DNA from: Cinnamomum chago
Taxonomy: Eukaryota > Streptophyta > Magnoliopsida > Laurales > Lauraceae
Assembly: GCA_038049695.1 (NCBI GenBank)
Contig: CP142453.1
Coordinates: 15,690,001 to 15,754,000, forward strand
Direction of reading: 5' to 3'
Length of the DNA stretch: 64,000 nt
Position numbers and translations under genes: made by a program. Shown here piece by piece: positions 40,601 through 52,200 of this stretch. Below the pieces are notes generated by a model. That model was given only the letters and a program-made list of their open reading frames with translations, was not told the DNA's origin and searched no databases. The number at the start of each line of letters is the position of its first letter. Position 1 is the stretch's first letter.

Positions 40601-42689
40601 GGGTCCACCATCATTAAATCCTTTTGAGTGCATGTGGTCTATTGTGATTTCATCAATGAGATGGGGCCCACGTGAAATTATTATTTGGGCAGGGAAGAGG
40701 GAGAGGAAGCATCCACTCTGGAGAGGTCTGAGACGTGTTGGAAAGGAAAAATGAGCTCTTTAAACTTTTGACCAGTTTTATATGTCAGCAGGTTTGGCAA
40801 TGATCCAGGTCATATTTGGGTCAGGCCAAACTATTTGTTCGTCTAGCATGGCTATCACCAACTAAGGTTCAAAGAACAGACCATTTATAAAATGGGTTTG
40901 GAAATGTTAACCCCAACCTAACCTAATCCAAACTTTTGAGTGCATCCACAAGGGAAGGATGCCCGCACAAGCAAAAAGAGGAGATGTATCCAGGATTCAA
41001 AGCCCGAACAACCAAGTAAGAACTGATGCTCATTAGCGTACCCTATGACCAAGCTCTTGGTTGAAAGGTAGAGTTTGGAGTTGCGTGTTCGCTCTCCTAT
41101 AAGACGGTGAATGATACACATGTATGAAAATTATGCTTGCTTCCACTCATTTATGCATCACATGTTTTAATGAGGTGTGAAAACAAATGAAGCTTGTTTT
41201 AATGAGTCTTCAATACAGTATAGGTTATAGGTTGTGAGTTGTAGCCTTTCAACTATAATTTTTTTGCACTTTTATAGGCACTAAATAGGTAATATAACCA
41301 TTCACCCTTTTTTATTAGTCTAATAAACATTTATATGTTTAGTTTCATATCTTAAATCTTCATAAATTTTGAAAAAAAAATTTGAATAAGTCTAAGACTT
41401 GAACTCTAAATTACTAGATATCATTTGGTGGGTTCTTGTGCGAATTGCTAAAAAATCAAAAGTAACATGGTTAAAACATATTTTATGTGAAATACTTACA
41501 AATTGTCAATAAAGTGAGAAATTTCAAATACCATAAGAAATGTAAATGATAATACTATGATGCCTTCACAATGTTTTTTGTAACTATAATTTATAGAATT
41601 ATATGTTATTGTATTTCAAATAAACCTTTTATTTTCCATGTTTAATTTATTTCTATTTCGTGCATATTTCCCCAACAATAACTCTAGCAAAACACATTTA
41701 TAAAGATCTCTTATCTTTATCTCTACCATTAATAGCCTATTAACATTATTTGATTTATTGTTACTATCAAGTATCAACAACACTTGCAATGTACTCCTGC
41801 TCGAGCCTATCCATGTCTCGTGAGCTTCCACACCAATGCTGCCTAGCCATGCAACTAAGGCCCGTAGGCCACTTATTAGCTCAAATAATACTGTTTGACT
41901 CAAATTATACATGGTTACATTCAGGCTTAACTAATGACCCAAATGAAGCAAATATAATCATTTGAAGTTGAGTGTAATTCGCCACATTTTGTGTTCGAAA
42001 CCACTACAAATTTGTCTGATATGTATTTGTATTGGTTTAGCGAGCGCCACCCAGGAAATTATTCCTGGTCAGGTCGGACACCCACATCAAAAAAAAAAAA
42101 AAAAAAGCGTTTAAGTCAGGTTGAACAGTCAACAAATCTCTTGGTTAGATTTCCTTTTCAAACTAGAACAATTTAGGCATGTGTATAAATCATTTATATA
42201 CACATATTATTATTGTGTATGCCATGTGTTTGCAATAAATATACATATTTCATATTCAAGTTACAAAAGGGTTTTTTTTTTTTTTTACAAAAAAAATAAA
42301 GTTACAAAAGGGTTAATTCCTTAACATCTTTTTCTTCTATTTTTCTCTTGCTGCTCACTTTCATTAATTAATTAAAAAAATATGAAAGTAGCCTAATCAT
42401 TTAGATAAACACACCATTTATGCTGGAGATATCCATGTAAGTTACAATGATAAATACTACTGCTATTTTGTAAATAATGCACTATTAGTGTGAGTTTTTT
42501 TGAGTATTTCATGACTATCATTCATTGTGTGCTACACTCAAATGGAATATAGAAATTCTCATTGTAAATCATTTTTTTGAAGACTTTGTCTATTCTTTTT
42601 CGAGAAAAAAAGTAGAAAAATATTGATTTTTAAGAAAAAATAAAATTAATTTGTTTAAAGGTAAGAGAACTTTTAACGACAATCATTAT

Positions 42690-43080
42690 CGTCGCCATCA
42701 AAGTCTTGTCCCAACTATGTTGGAGTCAACTACAAGAATTCTACTTCTCAATTATGAAGTATTCTAAGCCAAACCCATGGATATGTTTCACCTTTTTCAT
42801 ATCTATCCATGCTGCATTCTTTCACTTATGTCCTTTTTGTCAAACTCATTTTTCTTGGTAAGCTATTAACTTTAATTGGCCTATGTTGAATATCTTAACT
42901 TATTCTCATTAATGCTACCCTTTAATGCTCCCGAAAGCTTTAATTTCTTTTCCAAATTTTACAACACATTCATCTCAACATCCTCATTTTTAACACACAG
43001 GTCTGTATATAACTTTTTTAAAAGTTTCAACAGAAGTGTGAAGATACAATACCCTCATTTTCAAAAGCGCACACACAAAT
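42690..43080 (-). mobile_element. Decayed RTE-type LINE 3' fragment
   Basis: Starts with CATCAAAGTCTTGTCCCAAC and ATGTTGGAGTC, the same antisense tail as the copy at 51148 (CATCAAAGCCTTGCCCCAAC). It continues in parallel with that copy through TAATGCTACCCTTTAATGCT and ACACATTCATCTCAACATCC. The coding frames are destroyed. Confidence 0.65.
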
Positions 43081-43660
43081 AATTTTTAAGTCAAGTCTCT
43101 ACAAAAGGGTAAGGATCCAATACAATATAATCGTTTGGGATTGGAAAGTAATTCGTGCCAAGCATTGTGGGTCCCATGGGTCAAAGGTAGCCCAGTTCAA
43201 AAAAGGTTGTGCCCGCTTCCATGGAACCGAAAGTAGCATTGTTTCCTCAAAAGTTGGTGGCATAATACAGAGGGAACAGAAACCTGATCCTCACAATCAC
43301 ATGAAACATGGAGATGCTATGCAGTGGGCCCACCTAATTAAAAGAAAACTGATACGCTTAAAAATTTTACTCTAATAGAAGTTGACGGGTAACAGCCATA
43401 TAGTCACATACAAAAAAACATGAATTGTATATTCATTTCTTAATTACTTTTCTGGTGCATTAATAAGATAATAGAATATTAGGGGAGTGAGATTGGTTTC
43501 ACATTTTAAGTTTAGGACCGGAAGCTAAAATGTTCGGCAATGATCAATATTGCCAAATCCTTGAAACCGTGTCTTTAGACCCATGTGAATCGAAGTGAAT
43601 AAAATATTTTTTTATTGTGCGGGCCACAAGGAGCCAAACCCATTACCCATGCTTTATGCC

Positions 43661-44045
43661 TAGGGTTGTAAACGGGTCGTTTCCGGTCTGAGCCCATGGT
43701 GGACCCGAAACCGAAACCGTTAAAGAAAATGTGGAATCGGATCCGGACCCGAAACCATTTCGGAACCAGTTTCTTGGCTCCGGATGGAAACCAAAACCAT
43801 ATATGAGACGGGTCTAGATCCGGGTCCGGGTTTAGGTCGAGAATGATATTAAAAAAACATAATTTTTAGGAGAGATTTTCAAAAATTAAGGTAATATGTC
43901 GGGTCTAGGGTCAACGGGTCCGAACTAAGGGGGAAACGGACCGAACTCATTGAGTTATTGGGGCTTAAATAAAAACTCAGACCTGATTTTTAACAGGTCG
44001 AAACTTCCGGATAATCAGATAATCGAGAACCCATTTACATTCCTA
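43661..44045. mobile_element. hAT-type MITE, 385 bp
   Basis: Ends TAGGGTTGTAAACGGGTC (left) and the inverse of GAACCCATTTACATTCCTA (right), forming imperfect terminal inverted repeats. It is flanked by the perfect 8-bp duplication TTTATGCC (43653-43660 and 44046-44053). The interior is rich in GGGTC/GACCC and CCGAAACC words. No coding is seen. Confidence 0.88.
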
Positions 44046-45300
44046 TTTATGCCAAAGAGCCAATAGCCAAAGGTATTAGTATTGGCCAGTTTATTTTCAT
44101 CAAATTGAATTTTCAGGGATTCATGGTAAAATGGATCTATGCATGATAGCCTTTACATAGTGTGCTCTGGTTTGCAGGTGTGGCCCCATAGTTTAGAAAA
44201 GGAACAGGTCTAAGTCAAATTTCCACTAAATCGCAGAGATGTTGATTTAGAAGAGGTCCCAGCAATAGAAAGACAGACCCATCATTGTCATGACTATCAA
44301 TTTCGACAATTTGGCAGTTAGAATGGCTCAGGGGCTTGGAGTTGTGACCGAACCATAAATTTGTTCAGACTTGGTCAATGGGCTGCGTCAACATCCAAGG
44401 ATGACCAATACAAATACTATGATAATGAATCCAAATCAAACCAGAATACTGTAGAAAATACTATTTTAAGATTTACTTATTTTTAAGGTTGGTCAATTGG
44501 TTAGGTCAACAACAGAACGCAAGACCTGACGAACACAAATTGTATGATAATATAAATGAACCCAACTCAAACCAGAATATTATACATAAGTACCATTAAA
44601 ATACATTTTATAATATGCCACTAAGTTTGGATCCTGGGGAGAGATTTGATTAGGTCTAGGCAGACTTGAAATTATTGTAATGAATGATTTTTTATTTATT
44701 TTTTTGCAAACATGGATAAAGATAAGACCTTACAAATAAAACCAAACTGATCAAGAAATACAGAGTTCTCTCGACGGGCTGTTTGCCGGCATAGAATATA
44801 TAGAAATTCATCATCATATCGTGAGAAATTAAAAATTAAGATCCAAAGTGGATATACAAAATGACCACCAAATACCTTCCCCTACAATGGAAAGTAAATC
44901 AAGGAAAGATAGAAAATAAGTACTCAGTCGTCACCCTAATAATTCAAATCCTAAAAATATTGAGGTCCCATGTACATTTCTACCTATTATCCTTCAACCT
45001 TCACCCCATATACATTTCCACCTTGAACTCGTACTTATTCTAATGCATCCAAACAGGCCCTAAGCCTAAGGTGCCTATGATTCCTTATCTTGATTTTCGC
45101 AATTGGGTGCCCTCAAAAAGTGGACATTATGAATGGCTAATATCCATAGTATTTCAATTTTTGTTTCAGCCACTATTTCAGTTTGACTCAGAATGAAACG
45201 GATTTGACTGATTCGGCATTTAGGCATTACATTTGCTGAGGTTTTTTTTTTTTTTTTAATTTTAAAAACATACATACTCAAAGAATATATATATATATAT

Positions 45301-45598
45301 GAGAAGTTTCAAGTGCATCCATCCCTCACCATAGGACGAGAGATGCTTCCATAAATGAGAATTTTCAAGTACAAAAGTGAATTTTTAAGTACATAGGGTG
45401 AGGTACACTTCCTTGTCTTCATGTGTAAAAAGGAAAAGTGCCCTCACCATAGGACGAGAGATGCTTCCATAAATGAGAATTTTCAAGTACAAAAGTGAAT
45501 TTTTAAGTACATAGGGTGAGGTACACTTCCTTGTCTTCATGTGTAAAAAGGAAAAGTGCCCTCACCCTATAGTGAGGGATGGATGCACTTGAAACTTC

Positions 45599-45602
<4 letters not shown>
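45301..45602. mobile_element. Foldback MITE family B, copy 1, with internal tandem duplication
   Basis: Ends GAAGTTTCAAGTGCATCCAT and its inverse complement (right end GATGCACTTGAAACTTC), bordered by (TA)n on both sides. The interior holds a 118-bp unit present twice in tandem (starts near 45325 and 45443) and nearly identical, so the duplication is recent. Copy 2 at 47212-47394 has a single unit. Confidence 0.88.
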
Positions 45603-45639
<37 letters not shown>

Positions 45640-45641
<2 letters not shown>

Positions 45642-46043
45642 GAAAATATCTCTTATAAGAGCATCTCTCTCACACACACATATCTAATTCTCACATATTA
45701 TATAAGAACTTTTTTGTGGGGCCAATTGTAGGCCCCATTTGGGGATGAGACCAAGGGGGATGGAAAGATTTACGTGAGACCACCCAAAGTATCAAATTTG
45801 ACCATAAACCCATGCCCCTAACCCCTTCATCTGTGGCCCACAAGTTTAATGGCTTCATATTCAAAAAAAAATATTTTTCCCTCGATCCAACGGTTCAATC
45901 CATTCGGATGTGTGTCAATCCTTGGAACTAGTGACTATCAGGGGGTTCCCTATTGGTTACTAGGTTTGGATGGTTACTAGTTGGGCCCCGCAAAAAAGTT
46001 CTCATATAATAGGTGTGAGAACTAGTCCTCACTTGAATGTTTT

Positions 46044-46047
<4 letters not shown>
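45640..46047. mobile_element. Foldback element family D
   Basis: A left segment CTAATTCTCACATATTATAT then AAGAACTTTTTTGTGGGG is matched in inverse complement by CCCCGCAAAAAAGTTCTC then ATATAATAGGTGTGAGAACTAG near 46020, giving about 40-bp arms. (TA)n tracts lie on both sides (45601-45639 and 46048-46074). The outer borders are uncertain by some tens of bases. Confidence 0.7.
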
Positions 46048-46078
<31 letters not shown>

Positions 46079-46796
46079 ATGCTCTTTATGAGAGATATTT
46101 ATCTCTTAAAAACGGAAATGAGACATTTCCCCGATTTTTCTCTTTTATCATTATGATTGCAACCATATTTACTACTTTGAATCTCTACACCCCTTTCTTC
46201 TTCCAATCAATTCAATCTAATCTGTTAAGCAATTCAATCTTACCTGCATGTGGTGGATCTAAACCACTTTTGATTGGTCCTAATTGAATTCCAGTCTAGT
46301 AGGACGTAGGCCTACCAATAGATTATGAGAAACAACTCAATCTTAGAATAATGAGTATCAGAAACGTGACATTTTTTATTTCACTGTGGACCCAACTATT
46401 GGAGTAAAATCAGATATAGAAAAGAGTAATTTGTAATCTGATGAAGATTGATTAATTTGAGTCTTTTATTTTTTAGGTGGGTCCCTCAAAAGGAGGACCA
46501 TGTTCCTTATAAAATGAATTGATATTCTCACTATTTCATAGTGTGCCCCACTTTAATGTAGAGTCAAGACACTAAAGAAAAAAAGAATGCCTATGAAAAG
46601 AATCTCCAAAGGACCCAGTTCCATGACATCTCTTGGTTTCTCTTTTTAACACAATTCCTATTTTCTCTCCCATCTCCTCAAAAATAGGTTTATTATATAC
46701 TTTCAACAACTACAATGTGAACTGGCATCATTTAATTGGACAAGTTAAAACGGGGCATAAACTCCCCTTTTGAAATGAGGGAGTTTTGGAGAATTC

Positions 46797-46827
<31 letters not shown>

Positions 46828-46830
<3 letters not shown>

Positions 46831-46996
46831 GGGTATTCGAGGGATTCCCTCACCATATGTGGTGGTGAAGAACTCCCTTTTGGGGGAGGTTTACAAAAGG
46901 GTGTACTCCCTTCAAATACAAAAATACTTTTGTACTTGAAACCTCCCCAAAAAGGGGAGTCCCTCACCACACATGGCGAGGGAATCCCTCATTTGA
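46828..46996. mobile_element. Foldback element family C
   Basis: Left arm GAGGGATTCCCTCACCATAT is matched by right arm ACACATGGCGAGGGAATCCCTC in inverse orientation; inner arms CCCTTTTGGGGGAGGTTT and AAACCTCCCCAAAAAGGGG also pair. (TA)n adjoins the left end. A half copy of the same sequence seems to lie at 46740-46800. Confidence 0.7.
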
Positions 46997-47029
46997 ATAT
47001 TTCTATATACATATATATAGACACATATG

Positions 47030-47156
47030 GAGATGCTCTCACCTTACTATGAGAGATGAGATGGGGGCTCTCATATCCATACCCAATGCCAACAACTTAA
47101 ATGTGAGGGCCCCCACTCTTATCTCTTCTATAAAGTAAGAGAAATCTCTCATATGA

Positions 47157-47158
<2 letters not shown>
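47030..47158. mobile_element. Foldback element family E
   Basis: Left GGAGATGCTCTCACCTTACT then GAGATGGGGGCTCTC; right GAGGGCCCCCACTCTTATCTC then AGTAAGAGAAATCTCTC in roughly inverse complement. (TA)n begins directly at its right end. Arms are imperfect and the borders approximate. Confidence 0.55.
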
Positions 47159-47192
<34 letters not shown>

Positions 47193-47211
47193 GGATATAT
47201 ATATATATATG

Positions 47212-47390
47212 GGAGGTTTCAAGTGCATCCATCCCTCACCATAGGGTGAGGGACACTTCCATAATTGGGCATTTTCAAGTACAAAAGCTACTTTTCAAGT
47301 ACATAGGGTGAGGTACACATCCTTATCTTCATGTGCAAAAATGGGAAGTGTCTCTCACCCTATGGTGAGGGATAGATGCACTTGAAACTT

Positions 47391-47394
<4 letters not shown>
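47212..47394. mobile_element. Foldback MITE family B, copy 2
   Basis: Same ends as copy 1 (GAGGTTTCAAGTGCATCCAT and inverse), with one internal unit (CAAGTACATAGGGTGAGGTA). (TA)n lies on both sides (47196-47211 and 47396-47435). Confidence 0.85.
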
Positions 47395-47435
<41 letters not shown>

Positions 47436-47436
<1 letters not shown>

Positions 47437-47804
47437 CAAGGCTTTCTTAAGCTCAAGTTTAGGATAAAATCTCGTAAGTTCATACTTGTAGAGCCCACAT
47501 TTGGTCAATCCAAATGGACCAAACACATGACACCCCCCAAAATTGCACATGTGCACCAACTTTTGGTCAGATTCGAATAAACTGGACCGTTGGATCGACT
47601 ATGTATCGATCCAAATATATTGTTGACCATTAAACTTTTGTGCCCATTTGGAGATGATAGAAATCACAATTGTAGCTGATTTTTTACAAAGAGTAAGATC
47701 TCAAGGAGTCCTTGAAATTTCCCTCATCTCCATCATGGGTCCTCAAGTGGGCCCCACCACACACTTGAGCTAACCTTATCCTAAACTTGAGCTTAGGAGA
47801 GTTA
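47436..47804. mobile_element. Foldback MITE family A, copy 2
   Basis: Left end GCTTTCTTAAGCTCAAGTTT; right end CTAAACTTGAGCTTAGGAGAG. Shares the family A core (GGACCGTTGGATCGACTATG, GTGGGCCCCACC). A (TA)n tract adjoins the left end, and the right end is fused to copy 3. Confidence 0.82.
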
Positions 47805-48143
47805 GATAAAATCATATAAGCTCATGCTTGTAAGGCCCACCTTTGGTCCATCCAAATGGACTAAACACATGACCCCTCTAAATTGCACATGTCCACTAAT
47901 TTTTGGATAGATCTAAATTTACTGGACTGTTGGATGGACTATGTATCGATCCGAATGGAATATTTACCATTAAACTTTTAGGCCCATATAGAGATGATAA
48001 AAATCACGGTTGGGGCTGATTTTTTGCGAAGAGAAAACTCTTAGGGAGTCCTTGAAATCCCCCCCTCCCCATGTGGGTCCCCAGGTGGGCCGCACAATAC
48101 ACTTCAGCTTACCTTATCCTAAGCTTAAGCTTAGGAGAGTTAA
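47805..48143. mobile_element. Foldback MITE family A, copy 3, missing its left tip
   Basis: Begins inside the family A left end (GATAAAATCATATAAGCTCA) directly after copy 2, so the two copies form a tandem head-to-tail pair sharing one end. The right end is CTTAAGCTTAGGAGAG. The core matches copy 2 closely in order. Confidence 0.8.
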
Positions 48144-48232
48144 AGCTCAAGCTTAGGATAAGATAAGCTCACGTATGTGGTGGAACCCACCTAGGGACTC
48201 ACGTGGGGATGGGGGTGGGGGAGATTTCAAGA
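48144..48232. mobile_element. Foldback MITE family A, inverted partial copy
   Basis: AGCTCAAGCTTAGGATAAG and then TGTGGTGGAACCCACC and GTGGGGATGGGGGTGGGG are the inverse complement of the right end of copies 1-3. It stops at a (TA)n tract at about 48233-48275. Confidence 0.75.
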
Positions 48233-49258
48233 TGATATATATATATATATATATATATGTATATGTATATGTATATAGTTAAAGATCATCCTAGAAAACT
48301 AAACCTAGTGATATAAATGAAACATACTTGGAATTTTGAAGGGAACAAGAATCCCATCCCCACTCACAAGAGACCAAAAGATGAAATCAGAGTTTGTTTT
48401 TTTTTTGTGGCTTGGATTAAAGAGAACATTTGTCTATAGAATTGGAACTAGAAGAGCATTTGCACCGAGCCCGGCCACAATTGGAAATTTAGGCCAGTTT
48501 GGATCAACAAATTCAAAACCAAAATGTAGATATTGACAGTGGGGGGGTTCGAATTCCGGACCAAAATTTTTTATAAGGGCTTGTTCAATTCAGTATAAGA
48601 ACCACACCCAATACTTTCGGATTTCAACCAACACAAACCAAATTTGACAAATATGCTACTACTCCCCACATGTACTGCAAAGGCCCTTCCCCTCTATATC
48701 ACACATTGAATAATTACCCGACTCCAAACAAGATTGTTAAGTTTGTATATCTCAAACTTAACCCATAGCAGCAAGTAGTAAAGTGCTTCCTTGAGTGCTG
48801 TAATGGTTCGGAATACAGGAATTGTACTCTGTTTACCTGCAAGTAGAACAAAAGTATCCAGGATCCAGATAGGGACATAGTCGCAGCATTTTGCTTGACT
48901 ACTACCAAAGGCTCAACCCAAACCTTGGCCTTAATAAGAGATACTCTGCAAATCCTTTCTGAACATACAATAAAAATATTTATTGACTTACCAATGTTAC
49001 AACAATCCCCACACTAATTCTACAACATTCAATCATTACATTTTTTTTTCCTCTTTCAACTGTGCAGATTACAGATTTTGATGCCACAGTATAGTCCTCC
49101 ACAAGAGAATTCACTTGTGCCCTGGTAAATATTCACGCGCCCACGCATAGATCCCCAGTTGGGGGTTGCCCTGGTTGTTTTTGTGGCACTGAGCTATCAG
49201 TGGATTAGCCAGATGGCTAATAAATGTAGAAGCAATGCAAAGTAATGTACTCGCCGAA

Positions 49259-52200
49259 CTATGTTTTTGAGAGCAACGAAGTTTGAAGACATCGCCCTTG
49301 AGGTTCTTGGAGAAACTGGTTTGTTTCTATGTAATACTCAATTTCTGCAATGATTTGATTCAGCCGCACATCTTGTATCTTTTTCAGTGAGACCAGAAAT
49401 TGGTGGGTGATGACATTCAAGACATTTCTAAACAGTAACTTGTATTTCTTAAACATCATAAAGCCAGCCATCTGAAAACATAAAAACTACTTAGCATTAG
49501 TAACTGCAGACTCATGATCAGAAAGTAATCCAAATATCAACTCACTCTTAGGAAGGCCAGCAAAGCAACAGCGGTTGACAGGTCAGCTGGAAGTGTATTC
49601 AATAATCTTGCAAGCCAAGCCCACCCTTCCTGAAGTCCATGGGTGTTTTTAATACCTTCAACTTCAATCTCTGTCTGTCAAAAATAAAAATAATAAAAAA
49701 GAAAGCCAATAAAGTGATTCTCGTCTTAATAGATAACTGAGTAATACATAGTACTTACAATAAATAGAATTTTATGGTGCAGGCTAGAGACTACAAACCT
49801 GGATCAATGCAGCATAAAGCGTCATATAAGATTCCATCCTTTCCAAATATTGGGCCGTGCTTTCAATTTTTCCATCTTTTTCTTGAAAACCAATTGCTTT
49901 CAAATATGCTTCTCTGGTTTTAAATGCTGACTGGAAGAAAATAAGTGTTTCAGAACACAGAAGTCAGAACCCATGGTGCATCAGAAAATGAGCAACTCAA
50001 GAGGCAGTAGCTGACCAAGACTCTTTTTTTACCTTTTTTGACCTTTTTTTTTTTTACTCTCTGTAGCTCATTAGATGACAAGGCTCATAGTCACATGTTA
50101 ATTATGGCTTTAACCGTCTCTTTCCTATGGTAGTTTCAAACATTCTCAACAAGAGTCAGTAGAAACCAAAATCAGAATCGTGGGAGGAGCTCTGTATAGG
50201 AAAAAATTATCATTATTATTGTTATTATTAATATTCTGTCTCTGTGTGCGTGACTAGGATTTGATAATTGGGGATCCATTAAATCTTCCTCATTTCTTCC
50301 TCTCAACTACTAATACTACTATACTGTCTTTATCTATTTGTGTGCGACTAGAATTGGACTCGCAATTTTTTTTATTGGGGTTTGATTGTCTCGTCTATTT
50401 CCTTGGATGGTTTTTCCAAATTTACTACTAAAGACATGCATACACATAATTTGTTTCTTGGTAAATTAGATTTTTGGTTTTTCATCTTTTTCTGATAATG
50501 ATTTAAATGGGTTTAGACAGTTTAGGTTGGGCTGATCCGCATATATGTTGGTTGGGAGTGAAATGGGAGCTCTGAGTCTTTCAAACCATTTTATACCAAG
50601 CAGGGTTCAGATTGGGTATTAAGGCATAACATATGGGTCTCAACTCTCAACTAGACCAGACCCATTGCAATTCACAAATATAAGAAGCCCAGTCAGCCAG
50701 CAATATCGGAGATGAGACCACAAAAGGCTAGTCCGGGTCAATAAATATCAATGAAAAGTGCTAAAGGATTTGTTTGATTCATTTTCTAAAGCAAAGGTCC
50801 AAAAAATGAATATTTGTGTTATAACAATGCTAGTATGCCACAGTTAAGTAAAGGAGAAAAAAATGGCTTAGACACAAGAAATGAATCTTAGGACTCACCT
50901 CTGAGTACTGAATGTGCTTTGGAACAGTGTAGATGCAGGCCTTGTGGAACTCAGCAAGAACAAGGTCCATTGTGACTGGGACCTAAATAACATATAGTAA
51001 TTAGGTAAACAATTAAAATAATCCTTAGAATTTAGAAACAATTCTTACATTCTACAAACAATTAGGAACAAGATAAGATCAGAAAATACGGGCAATGTGG
51101 TCTCCATCTTCCACTTTTTCTTTTTCAGTTTTTAAAGATCATTAGCTACTTCATCATCAAAGCCTTGCCCCAACTATGTTGGGGTCTGCTTCATGAATAC
51201 GATTTTTTCCATTCCAGTCTATCCTAAGCCAAATCATCAAATGGGATACACTTCTACAGATCTATCATTACTACTTCCATCCATATCCTCTTCAGCCTAC
51301 CCCTTCTCCTTGGTGGGCCATTAACTTGCACAAAAAAACTTCTCCACAATGGCTTGTCTCAGGCACACATTGGCCATGTCCAAACTATCTCAAACAAGTT
51401 TCTCTTAATTTATCACCTAGTAATGCTACGTTAAATGCTCCTCAAAGTGCCCATTTATGATTCTATCTTTCTTAGTTTTACTACACATCCATCTCAGCAA
51501 TCTCATCTTTACTACACTCATTTTGTGAATGTGTTGCTTCTTGATTGGTCAAGATTCTGCTCCATAGGTCATAACTGGTATACATGTTACCCTGTAAAAA
51601 TTTTCTTTCAATCGTTGATCACAAAGCACTTCAAAAGAAAGTCTCTACTTCAACCATCCTGCTCTTATCCTATGTTCGACATCTTCCTCAGTCTCTCCAT
51701 CCTTGGTAATTTCAAGCCAAGCTATCAGAATGAATCTCTTTCTAGTATTCTTGAGCTTCAATTTTCACAGTAGCTTCAGCTCCTTGCACATCCCTGCTAA
51801 AGTCACAATCCATATATTTTTACCTTTGTATGACTTATTTTAAAGCCCAAGCCCTTGGATTCTTAAGTCTCCCACCATCTCTCAAGTTTCGTATTCATGT
51901 AATCTCTCAATTCATAACACTATATTATCTACAAACAAGATATACCAAGGTACTTTATATAGCATATGAACAGTTAACTTTTCCATAATCAATGTAAAGA
52001 GATAAGAGCTTAAAGCTGACCCCTAATGCAAACCTACTATCATCGGCAACTCACCTATCTGTCCACAGGTAGTTCTCACTCACCTATCTCTCTACGGGTA
52101 GTTCTCACACTCCTTATAACTCCCTCATGCATGTCTTAATGATTTCAATGTAACTCCTTGAGACACTCCTATAATCCAAAATCCACCAAATTAAGTCTTT

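Larger units (their letters stand above)
37643..49258. other. 11.6 kb gene-free block between the aspartic protease and GLE1 genes
   Basis: No protein gene was recognised on either strand. The left end is the promoter and purine-rich leader of the aspartic protease gene (to about 37770). From 37.8 to 42.6 kb it is AT-rich DNA without recognised structure. A decayed LINE follows at 42.7-43.1 kb, a hAT-type MITE at 43661-44045, and a dense cluster of foldback elements and (TA)n tracts at 45.3-48.3 kb. The last roughly 500 bases are the likely GLE1 3' UTR. Confidence 0.6.

Noticed and set aside
41990-42106. Possible tRNA-derived SINE: GTTCGAAACC (B-box-like) followed by about 100 bp and A18
   Set aside because: No A box at the right distance and no target duplication identified. 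The A-tract alone is not enough.
46728-47052. Several short ORFs with Tyr-Ile repeats
   Set aside because: Translations of (TA)n tracts and foldback MITEs.
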